A stretch of DNA of 64,000 nt from Eurosta solidaginis (taxonomy: Eukaryota > Arthropoda > Insecta > Diptera > Tephritidae). The stretch is from assembly GCF_040869045.1 (NCBI RefSeq), contig NC_090319.1:396009601-396073600 (forward strand), written 5' to 3'. The position numbers and the translations under genes are program-made. Shown here piece after piece: positions 1 to 10,679 of the stretch (its first letter is position 1; the number at the start of each line of letters is the position of its first letter). Under the pieces are notes generated by a model. It had not been told where the DNA came from, did not search any database, and saw nothing but the letters and a program-made list of their open reading frames with translations.

Positions 1-11
1 TTATAATATAC

Positions 12-330
12 CTTCAGTCGTTGCAAGCACTTTAAAGGCACCGCACACTATTTTTTCATTATGAGGAATAACAATAGCATCCAACAAATGTATACACTCA
101 GGAGCAGTGAGGATGGAAACGATTTGGCTTGCTGATGGACGTTTTTTCGGTTCGTCATCCCAGCAGAGAACCATTAAATCAAGGCAATATGTTGGAAATT
201 GAATTTCACGCTGTGTAAGTGGCGGACGGCTTCCGTCAAGTATGCACTCTTTAATGGATTCTTGGCCTTCAAATGGCTGACGTAAGCTTATGTTTTCGTA
301 AATGAACATACCAAAAGAGAAGCAATCAAC
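12..330 (-). CDS. Lrrk: Lrrk exon: end of kinase C-lobe and following linker
   Basis: This exon encodes about 106 residues that finish the protein kinase domain of Lrrk, a large cytoplasmic Roc-COR GTPase/kinase. The residues after the acceptor (CAAG at 334-331) start VDCFSFGMFIYE, the helix-F segment that carries the conserved Asp (D in VDCFSFG). CWDDEPKKRPSASQI follows, the typical kinase subdomain XI with its Arg. The tail, with LLDAIVIPHNEKIVCG, leads toward the WD40-like part, which lies beyond the window edge. The frame runs to a TAA at 3-1, but a donor GAAG/GTATAT at 12/11 gives an exon ending in phase 1, so I end it there. The exon starts in phase 0 and fits the exon at 4318-4474. No defects are seen. 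Confidence 0.88.
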
Positions 331-1740
331 CTTGAAAAAAAAAAATTTGGTTATAACATACATACTATAATGGTTAAAATTTTTTTTTCGACTAATCGGA
401 TAGTGTTTTTGAATTCGACGAGCATACAAAACAAAAAAATGGTATGTGAATTTCATATACATACCTGTATGCATTTCGACATAATAATTTTAATCCGTTC
501 AGCTAAAAAGCCTAAAAATTATGTTACACACATATGTACATACGTGTGTCCTATAGAAAAGTTCCTAAATATTGATTCGCTTTCGTATGTAAATGACGTT
601 ACGTTTTAGGGGCACAGTTCTTTTCGAATTAGGCAAGTGCTACGTAACACATGGGATATATTTTTTTATTTTACCAGACCAACAAAAAATAGAAAAATTC
701 AAAATATTTTTCTTTGATTTTAAAAAGGATGACTCAGAGTTTATAACGAATCACGACACTCTTGTAAACTGGTCAAAATCACTTTACAAATTTATTTCTT
801 CAAAAATTCGAAAAGTGGAAAATTAAAATAAAGAAAGAACATATTACAAAGCTAAACAGAAATGGAAAACAAAAAACAGTTTGGTATTACCAGAATCTGG
901 TACTTTTTAGCCGATTGGGGACGACTCAGGCGTTTGGAGCGGTTTCTGCTTCGTTCTTTCTCAGAATTCAGTATCATTACTTAACTGAATATAATAAGAA
1001 TACAAGTGGAATTATCAAATTACAATTAAAAAGACTATCAGCACAATTTTAAATATACCCTCGGAATTTTGTTTTCGCGGATTTTTTTTATCCCCGCGGA
1101 AAAATTCATCCAATTATTTTCCCCTAGGGAGAACAATAATTGGGGAATAGGAATTTCGAATTTTTGAAGTCAGCTGATTTGGCAATAACAAATTGAAAAG
1201 TTTAGTTATTGTTGCGAATTTGTTTAAAATTGAGAAATAAAATATAAACAGTATTGCTTTTCATATGGTATTGACTGAAATGACTAACGAATTGGCGCCA
1301 TAGCAACACCAACAGAGGAGCATCAGAAGAAGACTGCGCGATAACACAAATCCGCTGGGGTTGCCTGCTTCCATTTAGCAAAACAATATTCAGGGGGTTA
1401 AGCTGAGTTGAATCCTTGCGCAATTTCTGGATGACTGCATCAAATTTGCTAAGAACTCTTCCGTTTCTTATTTATATACTTTTGGACTGTAACAAAGTGT
1501 ATTGTGGTAGAATGTACATATTTTAGCACAAATTTGTAAAAATTAGTGTTTTTCGTATAAGAAACAGTAAACTTAAACTATTTTGATGCATTCCCTTTAA
1601 TTCAACATGTGAAAAAACTCCTAAAAAATGGCATAGAAATATCCCTTTCAATCACATTCATAATACCTACTTTTCTCCAGTAACCCTTTTTCAAACATTG
1701 TTCCGAATAAGAGGGAAGGGAGAAGTGAAACAAAAAAGGA
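331..1740. other. Intron sequence without recognised feature
   Basis: This is AT-rich Lrrk intron with no coding match. The only structure I see is a small hairpin near 1107-1146, where CCAATTATT and AATAATTGG flank a CCCTAGGG core. The short open frames here have no domain signature. Confidence 0.6.
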
Positions 1741-2134
1741 AGTCTAAGTTCGGGTGAAACCGAACACTGAACAGTTATGTACACAATGCTGTTGTTGTTT
1801 GTTTTGTGTGCTTAATAGTGTTACAAGACTGCGCAATAATACTTATAAATATGATTCTATTCTGAACTAATTTTCGTTTAAAAGAAGCAAAAAGGATACA
1901 GAGGCCAACAGCAATGACCTTGAGCGGGTAATAATGCAGTTTTCCTTCAGATATGGGGATTTCCCTACTCTTTATTTTAAAATAAATATATAACCGAAGA
2001 ATAAACATAAACACACAAGTGCCATTGTACTAAAAAGCGTTATTACAAAAAAAAGGGCAGGGTAATTAACGAAATTTTCTAACTTTTACTAGAAATAGCT
2101 TATTACCTGCATCTACGCACTTTTACAAAATCCT

Positions 2135-3085
2135 TTATATAAAAGAAGGCGATTTAACCAATATAGTCCATTTTTACTGAATATATTTTCTGTTAAAAGG
2201 AATTCATGTGCACCAAATTTTTCGTCGAGTTATGGCTCCAGAAACGTTGGGAAATGCATTGTAAGAAAGGGGCAGTGCCACGCCCAATTTTCAAGATTTC
2301 AATTTTTCCCATTTCTTATTATAATGGCACAAAATACGATTGGTACAAAACTATTTTTCGCTAAGATTTAACTTATTATTTTTGCCTACGACCCTTTTTA
2401 AAGTCATTTATATAAAAGTGGGCGTGGTCCTTAACCAATCTTATCCATTTTTACTAGGAATATTTCCTGCTATAAGGAAAATATGTTTACCCAATTTTGT
2501 TACGATATGTAAATTTTTCTTCGACTAAAAAGAGGCGGTGCCACACCCATTTTCAAAAATTTTAGTGTTTTCCAATTTAATGTTATAATTTAATTTAGAA
2601 AGTAAAATTCTATTGATACAAAGCTCTTTTTCGCTAAGACATAGCTTATTATTTTCGGCTACGACCCTTTTAAAAATCTTTTATATAAAAGTGGGCGTGA
2701 TCTTTAACCGATTTCGTCCATTTTTTTTAGAAATATTTCCGGCCATAGGGAAAATTTGTGTACCCAATTTTATTACGATCCGTTAATTTTTCTTCGAGTT
2801 ATGGCTCCCGAAACATAGAAAATTGCTTAGTCATAAAAGGGGCGGTGTCACGCCCATTTTTTAAAACTTAAAGTTTTTCCTATTTATTGTTATAAATCCA
2901 CTTGGGAAATGAAATACCATTGATATAAAACTCTTTTTTGCAAAGATATAGCTTATTTTATTCGTCCACGACCCTTTTAAAAATCTTTTATATAAAAGGA
3001 GGTGTGGTCCTTGACCGATTTCGTTAATTTTTCTTCAAAGCATTCCTTATAGTAAAGGCAACCTCTCTGCCGAATTTTGTTACGA
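2135..3085 (+). repeat. Degenerate tandem repeat, units of about 270-310 bp, inside repeat A
   Basis: Unit starts are marked by TTTATATAAAAG near 2138, 2408, 2682 and 2990. Each unit continues with a GGGCGTGG-like phrase, a GTTACGAT-like phrase, TTCGAGTTATGGCTCC and then GGGGCGGTGTCACGCCC. The units differ by many substitutions and small indels, so the amplification is old. Confidence 0.7.
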
Positions 3086-3111
3086 TAGGTTTAACGATTT
3101 TTGATTAATAA

Positions 3112-3476
3112 AAAAATAAATAAATGTAAGGCGCGATAACATCCGAAGAGATTTTAGGCGGAGCTTATCTTCCAATTTACATCGTGCTCCTTTTTTTTTT
3201 TAATTTTTCCTACAAATTGGCGGGACGGGACCAACTTGTTTTATGTCGACTCCGAACGGCACCTGCGAGGCAGATGAGTTTTCACTGAGAGCTTTTCATG
3301 GCAGAAACACACTCGGAGTGCTTGCCAAACACTGCCGAGGGGCGACCCCGCTTAGAAAAATTTGCTTCTAAGTGAAAAAACTTGTTTCTAAAATTTTGAT
3401 GTTGCTTTGGCCGGGGTGTGAACCCAGGGCATTCGGTGTGGTAGGCGGAGCACGCTACCATCACACCACGGTGGCC
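3112..3476 (-). mobile_element. tRNA-derived SINE with 9-bp target duplication
   Basis: Read on the minus strand, the head near 3476 has GGTGTGATGGTAGCG (box A-like), and GGTTCACACCCCGG about 40 bp on (box B-like). A non-tRNA body follows with GAAACAAG and AGCACTCCGAGTG, then a tail of the form CGCGCCTTACATTTATTTATTT. GATTAATAA flanks both sides (3103-3111 and 3477-3485), which fits target-primed insertion. The same family occurs at 14152-14462 and, degraded, at 7165-7420. Internal Pol III promoter activity is inferred from family knowledge, not shown. Confidence 0.85.
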
Positions 3477-4317
3477 GATTAATAATATTTGTAAAATAGA
3501 TTTTATCACAAGTGGGCGGTGCCACGCCCATTTAAAAAAAATTTTCAAATTTTTATCAAGAGTCTCAATATCAGTCCACACGTCAAATTTCAACATTCTA
3601 GGTGTATGATTTAGTAAATAAGCAGGTTTTTTGTGTTTTCCAAAATTTAATATATATAAAAAGTGGGCGTGATTATCATCCGATTTCGCTCATTTTCAAT
3701 ACCAATCTATTCTGGGTCCAGATAAGCTGGTGTACCAAACTTGGTGAAGATATTTCAATATTTACTCAAGTTATCGTGTTAATGGACGGGCGGACGGACA
3801 TGGCTCAATCAAATTTTTTTTCGATAGTGATGATTTTGATATATGGAAGTCTATATCTATCTCGATTCCTTTATACCTGTACAACCAACCGTTATCCAAT
3901 CAAATTTATAATACCCTGTATACAAGTACAGCTGGGTATAAAAACTCACAAGGATTTTTTATTTAGAATAGAAATGGGAGAAGGGAAAAAACTCGCAAGG
4001 AATTTGTGTATAGAATTGGCTGTATAATTATTGTCGCTTATAGTCCTGGTATATAACTTAAATTGCTCCCCCGTGGCCTTTCCTCCAAGGAAAAATGAGA
4101 GGTAGAAATATTTTTTAGAAGAGTTGACAGACAAAATTTTTTCTTGAACTTTTTGTATTATATATATACGCAGTGAATACAAATAGATTGTATAAAACAC
4201 CACATTTAGTAATCAAATTAATTTAAACCCACCGCACGATTTTACGTAAAAAGTCTACGCATTGTGTGTACATTAAACCAGAGCCTTGAATAGAAAATCA
4301 TATTCATTACAGGTTAC

Positions 4318-4474
4318 CTTTTCAGTGTACTCTTCTTCTCCATTGTAGCGTATTATTTCTGGTGCCATAAAGCCCTCCGTACCACCAAAACCTTTTGACC
4401 CACTTGGAGCTGTCTGACGACTTATGCCATAATCAGCAACTTTTATATGTACGCAATTTTGTGGACTGTCTTCG
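4318..4474 (-). CDS. Lrrk: Lrrk exon: kinase activation segment
   Basis: The 157-bp exon encodes the activation segment of the Lrrk kinase. KVADYGISRQ carries the metal-binding motif as DYG rather than the usual DFG, a hallmark of LRRK kinases. GTEGFMAPEIIRYN is the GTxxxxAPE motif. The exon starts one base into a codon (AG at 4476-4475), completing the split Ser codon left by the exon at 4528-4898, and ends in phase 0 at a GAAAAG/GTAACC donor. The intron to the next upstream exon is only 53 bp. Confidence 0.92.
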
Positions 4475-4527
4475 CTAAATTAAAAAAAATATTAGTATTG
4501 TTTTAATCCAAATTTACTCATAGTTAC

Positions 4528-4898
4528 CTATGCGGTTGCGGAAAGTCCCAAACAAGCACATTTTCTGATTTTAAATCACGATAAATAATACGTCTCCTAT
4601 GTAGATACTCTATAGCTCGTGCTGCTTGTAAAACTAAAATCTGAAAGGTATGTGGACCAATATGAGCACCACTTCGGCGAAATTGACGTAATATTGAATC
4701 GAGGCCGCCCATTGGTGCAAGTTCTAATACTAAAGCTAGGGGCTTTATGCAAATGCCAACCAAGGGAACGATATTTGGATGCTTTAAAGTTAGAAGCACG
4801 GCTAGCTCTTGCCTCGCAGTGCAATAGGCTTTACAGGCATGCTGTAGCGGATCACGATCCCATTTACCCAATGCCACTTTAAAGGCTATTAAAGCGCT
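4528..4898 (-). CDS. Lrrk: Lrrk exon: kinase N-lobe to catalytic loop
   Basis: This 371-bp exon encodes the middle of the kinase domain. ARQELAVLLTLKHPNIV contains the helix-C Glu that pairs with the ATP-binding Lys. LVLELAPMGGLDSIL is the hinge and helix D. IIYRDLKSENVL is the catalytic loop, with YRD in place of HRD as in vertebrate LRRK2. The acceptor is CTACAG at 4903-4899 (phase 0). The donor CATAG/GTAACT at 4528/4527 leaves phase 2. An in-frame GTG at 4877 is not a start codon; the exon continues upstream of it through SALIAFK. Confidence 0.93.
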
Positions 4899-4963
4899 CT
4901 GTAGAAAACCATAACGTTACTATTAATACCAGTTCTAATGTTTAAAGTAAACAATTGGCATAC

Positions 4964-5374
4964 TTCTTTTGCTCTAGGTCCTGGTGGCACCGGCTGTAAC
5001 ATTTTCATAGCCACTGCCTTAAAGCAGCGTGTAAATTTCACTTTGCAAGTTGCTTTGAATACAAAACCAAAAGCACCACGACCTAAAAGTGATCCTTTAA
5101 TAATGTCATCGGAACTAATACTGTATTGATCGGGTATATCAGCAAATACTACATCTGGCGCCAACTTCGTCATTTGTATCTCCAAATGTACAGGGCAAAT
5201 TATTTTTGTCTGATTATATACAGACAATATGCACTCTTCAACCATCCAGCAATAACAAATATTTAACAATTCTGGTTGATTGTGCGTAGGATGGCCATCG
5301 ACAGATGTATTGTGAGACGAGTTAGCAGAATCAGGTCCAACTCCGGAATCAGCATCCGAAAGGCAGAGAGAATC
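4964..5374 (-). CDS. Lrrk: Lrrk exon: COR-kinase linker and glycine-rich loop
   Basis: 137 codons in phase 0 to phase 0. The first part, rich in Ser and Asp, is a linker. MVEECILSVYNQTKIICP and LAPDVVFADIPDQY lead into the kinase start. GRGAFGFVFK at about residues 98-107 of the exon is the Gly-rich ATP loop, and VAMK near residue 124 carries the ATP-binding Lys. The acceptor TTTTTCCAG ends at 5375 and the donor GAA/GTATGC is at 4964/4963. Flanking introns are 65 bp each. Domain order matches Roc-COR-kinase proteins. No defect seen. Confidence 0.93.
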
Positions 5375-5439
5375 CTGGAAAAATATCAAATGAATGAATA
5401 CGTTCAAAAAATTGTTAATCATCCAATCCAAACACTAAC

Positions 5440-6102
5440 TTCTGATCTTCGCTCTCGCCTCGCTGTTACATTAATATACGCCGAAAAAAAATTATTGGCT
5501 CCTTCGTCATACAAGTTACCAAATTTCATTGTGCTTGGGTTGGCACTTTTATTTTTATTGATGCCACCAAGGCATGCATCATTACCACCACAAGCAGAGT
5601 CCTTTATTCCTCCGCAATTGACTAATGCTAATTTTTGTAAACATTTTGGACATAAGACTAAACGGGTGATTAGAAATCTACCTTCTGAGGTATGAACAAA
5701 TCGTGTGCCCAAAGCTGGATACCAATCTTCAAGCAATAAATCGATATGATCGACTGCAAGCGCCAATAACTTTGAAATTACATTCAAATTTGGTTCAATG
5801 CGTGCAATTATTTCCGAATCTCCATTTGACATTAGCCGATGAACAGCGACACTAATAAGTGGAAAATATATTTCCAATATACTGGAGGATGTCAAATTTA
5901 TATCACTCCACAATCCATCCAATTTGAGTTTAAAACGATTTGTAGCATTACGAAAAGGTTGCGTTGTAGTGCTGGCTTGGAATGGAACTTCCCATATTTT
6001 AAAAAGTAAGATTGTACCGAAATACAGAGAAACGCCAGTTTGCCATAAATTCCATGTAGTGCCCTTCTCTAACGAGATACGCAAGTCGAATTCCAAACTT
6101 TT
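5440..6102 (-). CDS. Lrrk: Lrrk exon: COR domain, second half
   Basis: The 663-bp exon (221 codons, phase 0 both ends) encodes COR-B, the dimerisation part of Roc-COR proteins. WNLWQTGVSLYFGTILLFKIWEV and LLALAVDHIDLLLEDWYP match COR-B; VDHID is also found in LRRK2. A Cys pair CPKCLQKL and a CGGIKDSACGGNDAC segment follow near the C-terminal side. The acceptor is TTTAATATAG (ending 6103). The donor is GAA/GTTAGT (5440/5439), weaker than consensus but the only one keeping frame with the next exon. Confidence 0.88.
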
Positions 6103-6180
6103 CTATATTAAAAAAATAAAAGTGTTGTTTAGGTTATTAATAGCCCGATAGCTGAAAATCGGTTTTGTTACACTGCACCA
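6103..6180. other. Start of the 6.5-kb Lrrk intron
   Basis: Short unique-looking intron sequence between the COR exon acceptor and the first transposon-like end. The rest of this intron (to 12625) is largely transposon-derived and is listed separately. Confidence 0.5.
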
Positions 6181-6574
6181 TGGGCGGATCCAGAGAGGCA
6201 TTTTGGACGGGGAACTTCACGAAAAAAACTCTGATTTTTTCGGTTGGCACTATCGACTTTATCGGTGGTAGTGCCTAGCGTTTTTCAGATATCCTACTTA
6301 AGTCAATAGAAAAAATCATTATTCTCAGCTGAAAAAAAATTTAAGTTAGCATTGCTTATATATTAATCCGTCTATCCGTCAGCCTATTTTTGCGTGGGGT
6401 CATCGTTTATAGAAAAGTGTTTTATAAATTTTAGCAAACTACTGTAAAAAAAACTGTATTAACTTTCTTGAAGAAAGTTGTGATTTTATTTATAACCATC
6501 TTTCCTTTTCAAAATCGGTTGATTACCGCGCCCACTTTTTATATAAAAATGAAAAATACAAACTCGAGATCTGA

Positions 6575-6730
6575 ATTATTTACCGCTGGCGAAAGACAGA
6601 AGGTTTCTCTCACAACGAAAAGGGCGACCTGGTAACCAATGTTCAGAGAGAGCCTAAATTCTAGAGGGAAGTCGTTAACGGAGGCAGCTTAAAAGCACCC
6701 AGCGAAGGTGATAATGCTAAACCCGATCTT
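6575..6730 (+). mobile_element. RTE LINE scrap
   Basis: Phrases GGCGAAAGACAGAAGGTTT, ACGAAAAGGGCGACC and GGAGGCAGC match, with gaps, the linker between endonuclease and reverse transcriptase of the RTE at 45786-51100 (near 47220-47360). About 150 bp of decayed sequence with no coding capacity. Confidence 0.65.
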
Positions 6731-7164
6731 CAAAATAATTGCTACTAGAGCATACTATGGTTGGTACGGAACAAATCGAACACATTTTTTTCATTTTTAG
6801 ACCTTAACTAAAGAAAAAATATAACTTTTTCAGACAAAGTAATTAATTCATTAGTACTGTGTGGTACATATCTAAATAAAAATATAAACATATTCTTAAA
6901 ATATTTGAATATGTGTGTCAAAAATAGGAAAAAAGCATCCCTTTGTTTCGGAACACCAGTCAGTCAGGTGAAAATGCAGCGAAACTATTAATATTAAAAA
7001 AAAAAATGGAACAAATACTACATTTGGTAAAATTGTATCAAGGTTTGTTGAAATAACAAAACAATTTAAATACGTTTATTCGAAAACAAAATTTTGTTTT
7101 AAAATAAATTGTTTTTACGGGACACGTGCGGAATTCAGTTTCCAAATTTCGATTTTCCCTTATA

Positions 7165-7420
7165 TTATATCGCGTAGCGTCCTCCGCCTACACACCGAAA
7201 ATCCTGGCTTCAAGTCACGGGCAAAGCAACATCAAACATTTAGTAACAAGTTTTCGAATGTACTTCTGCCATAGCAAGATTCTCAGTCGGCGAAAAACAT
7301 GTGAACCAGTCCCTCCAATTAGTAGGAAAAATTAAATTAAGCACGACGCCAATTGGAAGAGATGGTCGGTCTAAATTCTCTGCGGATATATATCGTGCCT
7401 CATATTTTATATAGAAAAAT
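7165..7420 (+). mobile_element. Degraded tRNA-derived SINE copy
   Basis: CCGCCTACACACCGAAAATC, GGGCAAAGCAACATC, CAATTAGTAGGAAAAATTAA and a closing TATCGTGCCTCATATTTTA align with the SINE at 14152-14462 in the same order, but with many substitutions and a shorter head. Confidence 0.65.
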
Positions 7421-8483
7421 GTATGCAGTGGTTATTTAAGGCAACGTTTATACATGGAAATTTACTACAGTTCACTTATATTTACATACATATTCCAGGT
7501 ACAGGCTTAGTCTATTTTCAGAAATTAACTTTCTGGGTTTTTTTCAGCTTATCAGTATGAAAGAATAAAAAAAATGTTTTTTGAGAATTGTTTGATTTTT
7601 AAAATGTTTTTTCTTTTTATTCTATACAAATTTTTATTTTTTATGCTTATTTTTAACTTTTTTCTTGGTACGTTGAAAACTAATAGCTAGAGCAATTTTA
7701 AGATCGGCGAAAATTAACGATTTTCCATTGATTGTTCGTACTACAGACTTTGTCGTTGTACTTCTAAGCTAGATTTTTATTCGCCACACGTAAGCAAAAT
7801 ACGTTAAAGTACTAGCGGTTAGAAGAAAAGATTGGAGGGATTTTTTCAATAGGCAAAGAAATTTTTTCCTCAATTTATTATATGAATTTTTATGATAGTG
7901 AAGAAAATTTCCATGCATACTATTAGATCGGTTTATCTTATCGTTTTAGAAAAATTTATATTTTTGATGAATTAAATTACTATGAAAAAAATGTATTTGA
8001 GTGTAGAATTGATATCTGTGTCACAGATTAACAGAGCTTCGATGGCTTTTGGGGGGGACTCTCCCCCAGTTACCACCCTCCCCCTCTGGATCCACCCCTA
8101 CTCTAAACGAACTCAGGTGGTTTTAAACTGTATTATGAGCCCTCTGTGACGTCCAATAAATGAAAAGAAAGCCTTGTGGCTCTAAATGAATGGGTGACTT
8201 GGCATATTTAATAGGAATTTTATTGTAGACATTTTATTCTAAACAAATATGCGCTCTTCGCGCAATACTAATTTCAGACAGAGGCTTAGTGAAATAATTA
8301 GTCGGGTTTTCTACATTAAAGCCCTTATTGAACTAAATCTTCCATATAATATTCAAGTTCTTAATTATCTAATTATTACTGCTTTATTGAATGCCTAATT
8401 GAGTGAAAAATCTAGTCGGTTTGCTTGGTGTCTCGGATTCTGTTGTCAATGTTACAAATGACAATCAAAAATACATTATTTTC

Positions 8484-10352
8484 CATAATACAAAAAATGG
8501 AGATAGTTCCATTTAGTGTGACGTTAGCCACTTGACTTTTGCGGGAACAATGACAATTTCACCAAAAACGAGCTACCAGATTGAAAAATGTTACGAATTT
8601 TCCTAATTTTGATGGATTTCATATTAACGAATACGACTAAATTACTTTCATAGTTATTTTAAATAAAAAGGAAAAAACAATGAGCCCCATGCCTTGGGCA
8701 TATTTTAATACGAAATGTCAGCCCACAAAAGAAGGTTTTTAATAAGTTTTTCGAGCTCCCTAAAATTGTTTTTGGTGGAAGAAACATGGATCGAAGTATA
8801 TATAGCCCGAACGTTTGCTCAGAACATTTTGACAAAACATACACGTTTGTCAATTGCTTGCTCAAGGGAGGTCCTTATAAACCGACACCGTAATTTCTTG
8901 ATAAATTGGCTGCAGGTCCACATTTTTTTATTTTTTTTTTTATTTATTGTATAATTCAAGCGTTGCGCTTTAGGAGGGAATTGTTAAACCATTTTTTAGG
9001 GAGAACATTACCCTGTCGCTCTGCAGGTTAGCCACTAGTTATGAGTGTTTTTGCCCGTTGTACCAGGGGTCACCTTGAGACAGCCCCGCCTATACACATT
9101 CTGTGCCCTTTAGCATTGACAGAGATTTGCAGACTTTGTAGGTACACTTTTTCTCAACATGCCTTGAGAAATATTCAATATAGGGGCATGATAATAGGGT
9201 CATGCTAGAACAACAGGGTTTTTCGTGTATTTTTTTTTGTCTAGGGTCAAGCTGCCATAAAGATATGAGTCATTAACCAATGTAAGATGGTAGTTCCACT
9301 CAAAATGTTTTGAAGTATTTGGGGATTTTTGAAGTTTCATAATGTTTGTGGTTTTGCCAGAAGCGTTGCCATACCGTTACTGTTTAAGGCGAAATTGTGG
9401 TTTTTCGGGATGGAAATTTCCTTCAGGATGAAAACGCAATGGTCATCTGACACAATATTAATATGCTTTAGCACGATTTAAGTGCATATATATCGATTGA
9501 GAATACAGTAAAACATGCAATTTTATTAAAAAATATTGGATAATGACTCATACATTGGTTAATGACTCATATCTTTATGGCAGCTTGACCCTAGACAAAA
9601 GAAAATACACGAAAAACCCTGTTGTTCTAGCATGACCCTATTATCATGCCCCTATATTGAATATTTCTCAAGGCATGTTGAGAAAAAGTGTACCTCCAAA
9701 GTCTGCAAATCTCTGCAAATGCTAAAAGCGCACAGAATGTGTATAGGCGGGGCTGTCCCAAGGTGACCCCTGGTACAACGGGCAAAAACACTCTCATAAC
9801 TAGTGGCTAACCTGCAGAGCTACAGGGTAATGTTCTCCCTAAAAAATGGTTTAACAATTCCCTCCTAAAGCGCAACGCTTTAATTATACAATAAATACAA
9901 AAAAAAATAAAAAATGTTGACCTGCAGGCAATTTATCAAGAAATTACGGTGTCGGTTTATAAGGACCTCCCTTGAGCAAGCAATTGACAAACGTGTATGT
10001 TTTGTCAAAATGTTCTGAGCAAACGTTCGGGCTATATATACTTCGATCCATGTTTCTTCCACCAAAACAATTTTCGGGAGCTCGAAAAACTTATTAAAAA
10101 CCTTCTTTTGTGGGCTGACATTTCGTATTAAAATATGTCCAAGGCATGAGGCTCGTTGGTTTTTCCTTTTTATTTAAAATAACTATGAAAGTAATTTAGT
10201 CGTATTCGTTAATATGAAATCCATCAAAACTAGGAAAATTCGTAACATTTTTCAATCTGGTAGCTTGTTTTTGGGGAAATTGTCATTGTCCCCGCAAAAG
10301 TCAAGTGGCTAACGTCACACTAAATGGAACTACCTCCATTTCTTGTATCATG
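8484..10352. mobile_element. Fold-back P-like DNA element with arms of about 790 bp
   Basis: The left arm (8484 to about 9283) and right arm (about 9557-10352) are inverted copies of each other around a 270-bp centre. The ends are CATAATACAAAAAATGGAG and, complemented, CATGATACAAGAAATGGAG. The arms contain a scrap translating as NVCSEHFDKTYTFVNCLLK followed by KGGPYKPT, which resembles the end of a THAP DNA-binding domain such as P-element transposases carry. I therefore place it in the P superfamily. The 8-bp flanks do not match convincingly. Simpler copies lie at 14786-15914 and 56052-56844; in those the centre has only one arm, so the fold-back form is derived. Confidence 0.72.
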
Positions 10353-10679
10353 ATTTTAACTATTTTTTGTAAAAAGCATAATATTTTTTTTTTGCCTGCT
10401 GACAGATATTCGTTGATGAAGCAAAGTACCCTGTGTGAAAAAGAAAACTTAATTACTTCACTTTACTTTAAGTTTCTGTGTGAAATCGGTATTACGCCTT
10501 GGCGTTGCCAGAAATACCGATAGGAAGTCAGTTAAACTTGAATTACTCGGAAATACATCTGTGGCTTTTTCGGCAGAACTGAAAAAATTTCTCATAGCTG
10601 TTTTGTAGAATACCAATACGTTGCAAGATAAAATCTTAAAAAAAAATGATTTTAATACCGGGAAAACGCTGAGTTGTTG

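Larger units (their letters stand above)
1745..3950 (+). mobile_element. Dispersed non-coding repeat A (unclassified)
   Basis: The element is a mosaic of degenerate tandem units that share the motif GGGCGTGG or its complement CCACGCCC. It then has a single terminal block (3650-3950) with phrases such as CTCAAGTTATCGTGTTAA, GGACGGACATGGCT and ATATGGAAGTCTATATCTA, ending in a CTGGGTATA-type edge. No protein is encoded. The terminal block is related to repeat B elsewhere in the window (22.8-33.6 and 34.5-41.1 kb). A SINE (3112-3476) is inserted in it. Edges are approximate. I recognise this as the kind of long non-coding repeat common in muscoid and tephritid introns, but I cannot give it a superfamily. 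Confidence 0.6.
6182..8101. mobile_element. Possible hAT-like element defined by inverted ends
   Basis: The left end reads CATGGGCGGATCCAGAGAGG, and the complement of the right end reads TAGGGGTGGATCCAGAGGGG, so GGATCCAGAG is inverted across about 1.9 kb. Such ends resemble hAT termini (CAGGGGCGGATCC type). I find no matching 8-bp duplication and no transposase; the inside holds an RTE scrap and a SINE scrap. Assignment is tentative. Confidence 0.45.

Noticed and set aside
331..474. N-terminal 48 residues of the open frame ending at position 1
   Set aside because: They lie upstream of a clear CAAG acceptor and are intron read in frame; the real exon begins at 330.
6182..8101. Firm hAT assignment for the GGATCCAGAG inverted ends
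   Set aside because: No 8-bp duplication or transposase found; listed only as possible.
8715..8954. Open frame with VEETWIEVYIARTFAQ, seen again at 9880-10065
   Set aside because: The two are the inverted arms of the fold-back element. Another frame of the same DNA gives the THAP-like NVCSEHFDK, so this frame is a shadow.
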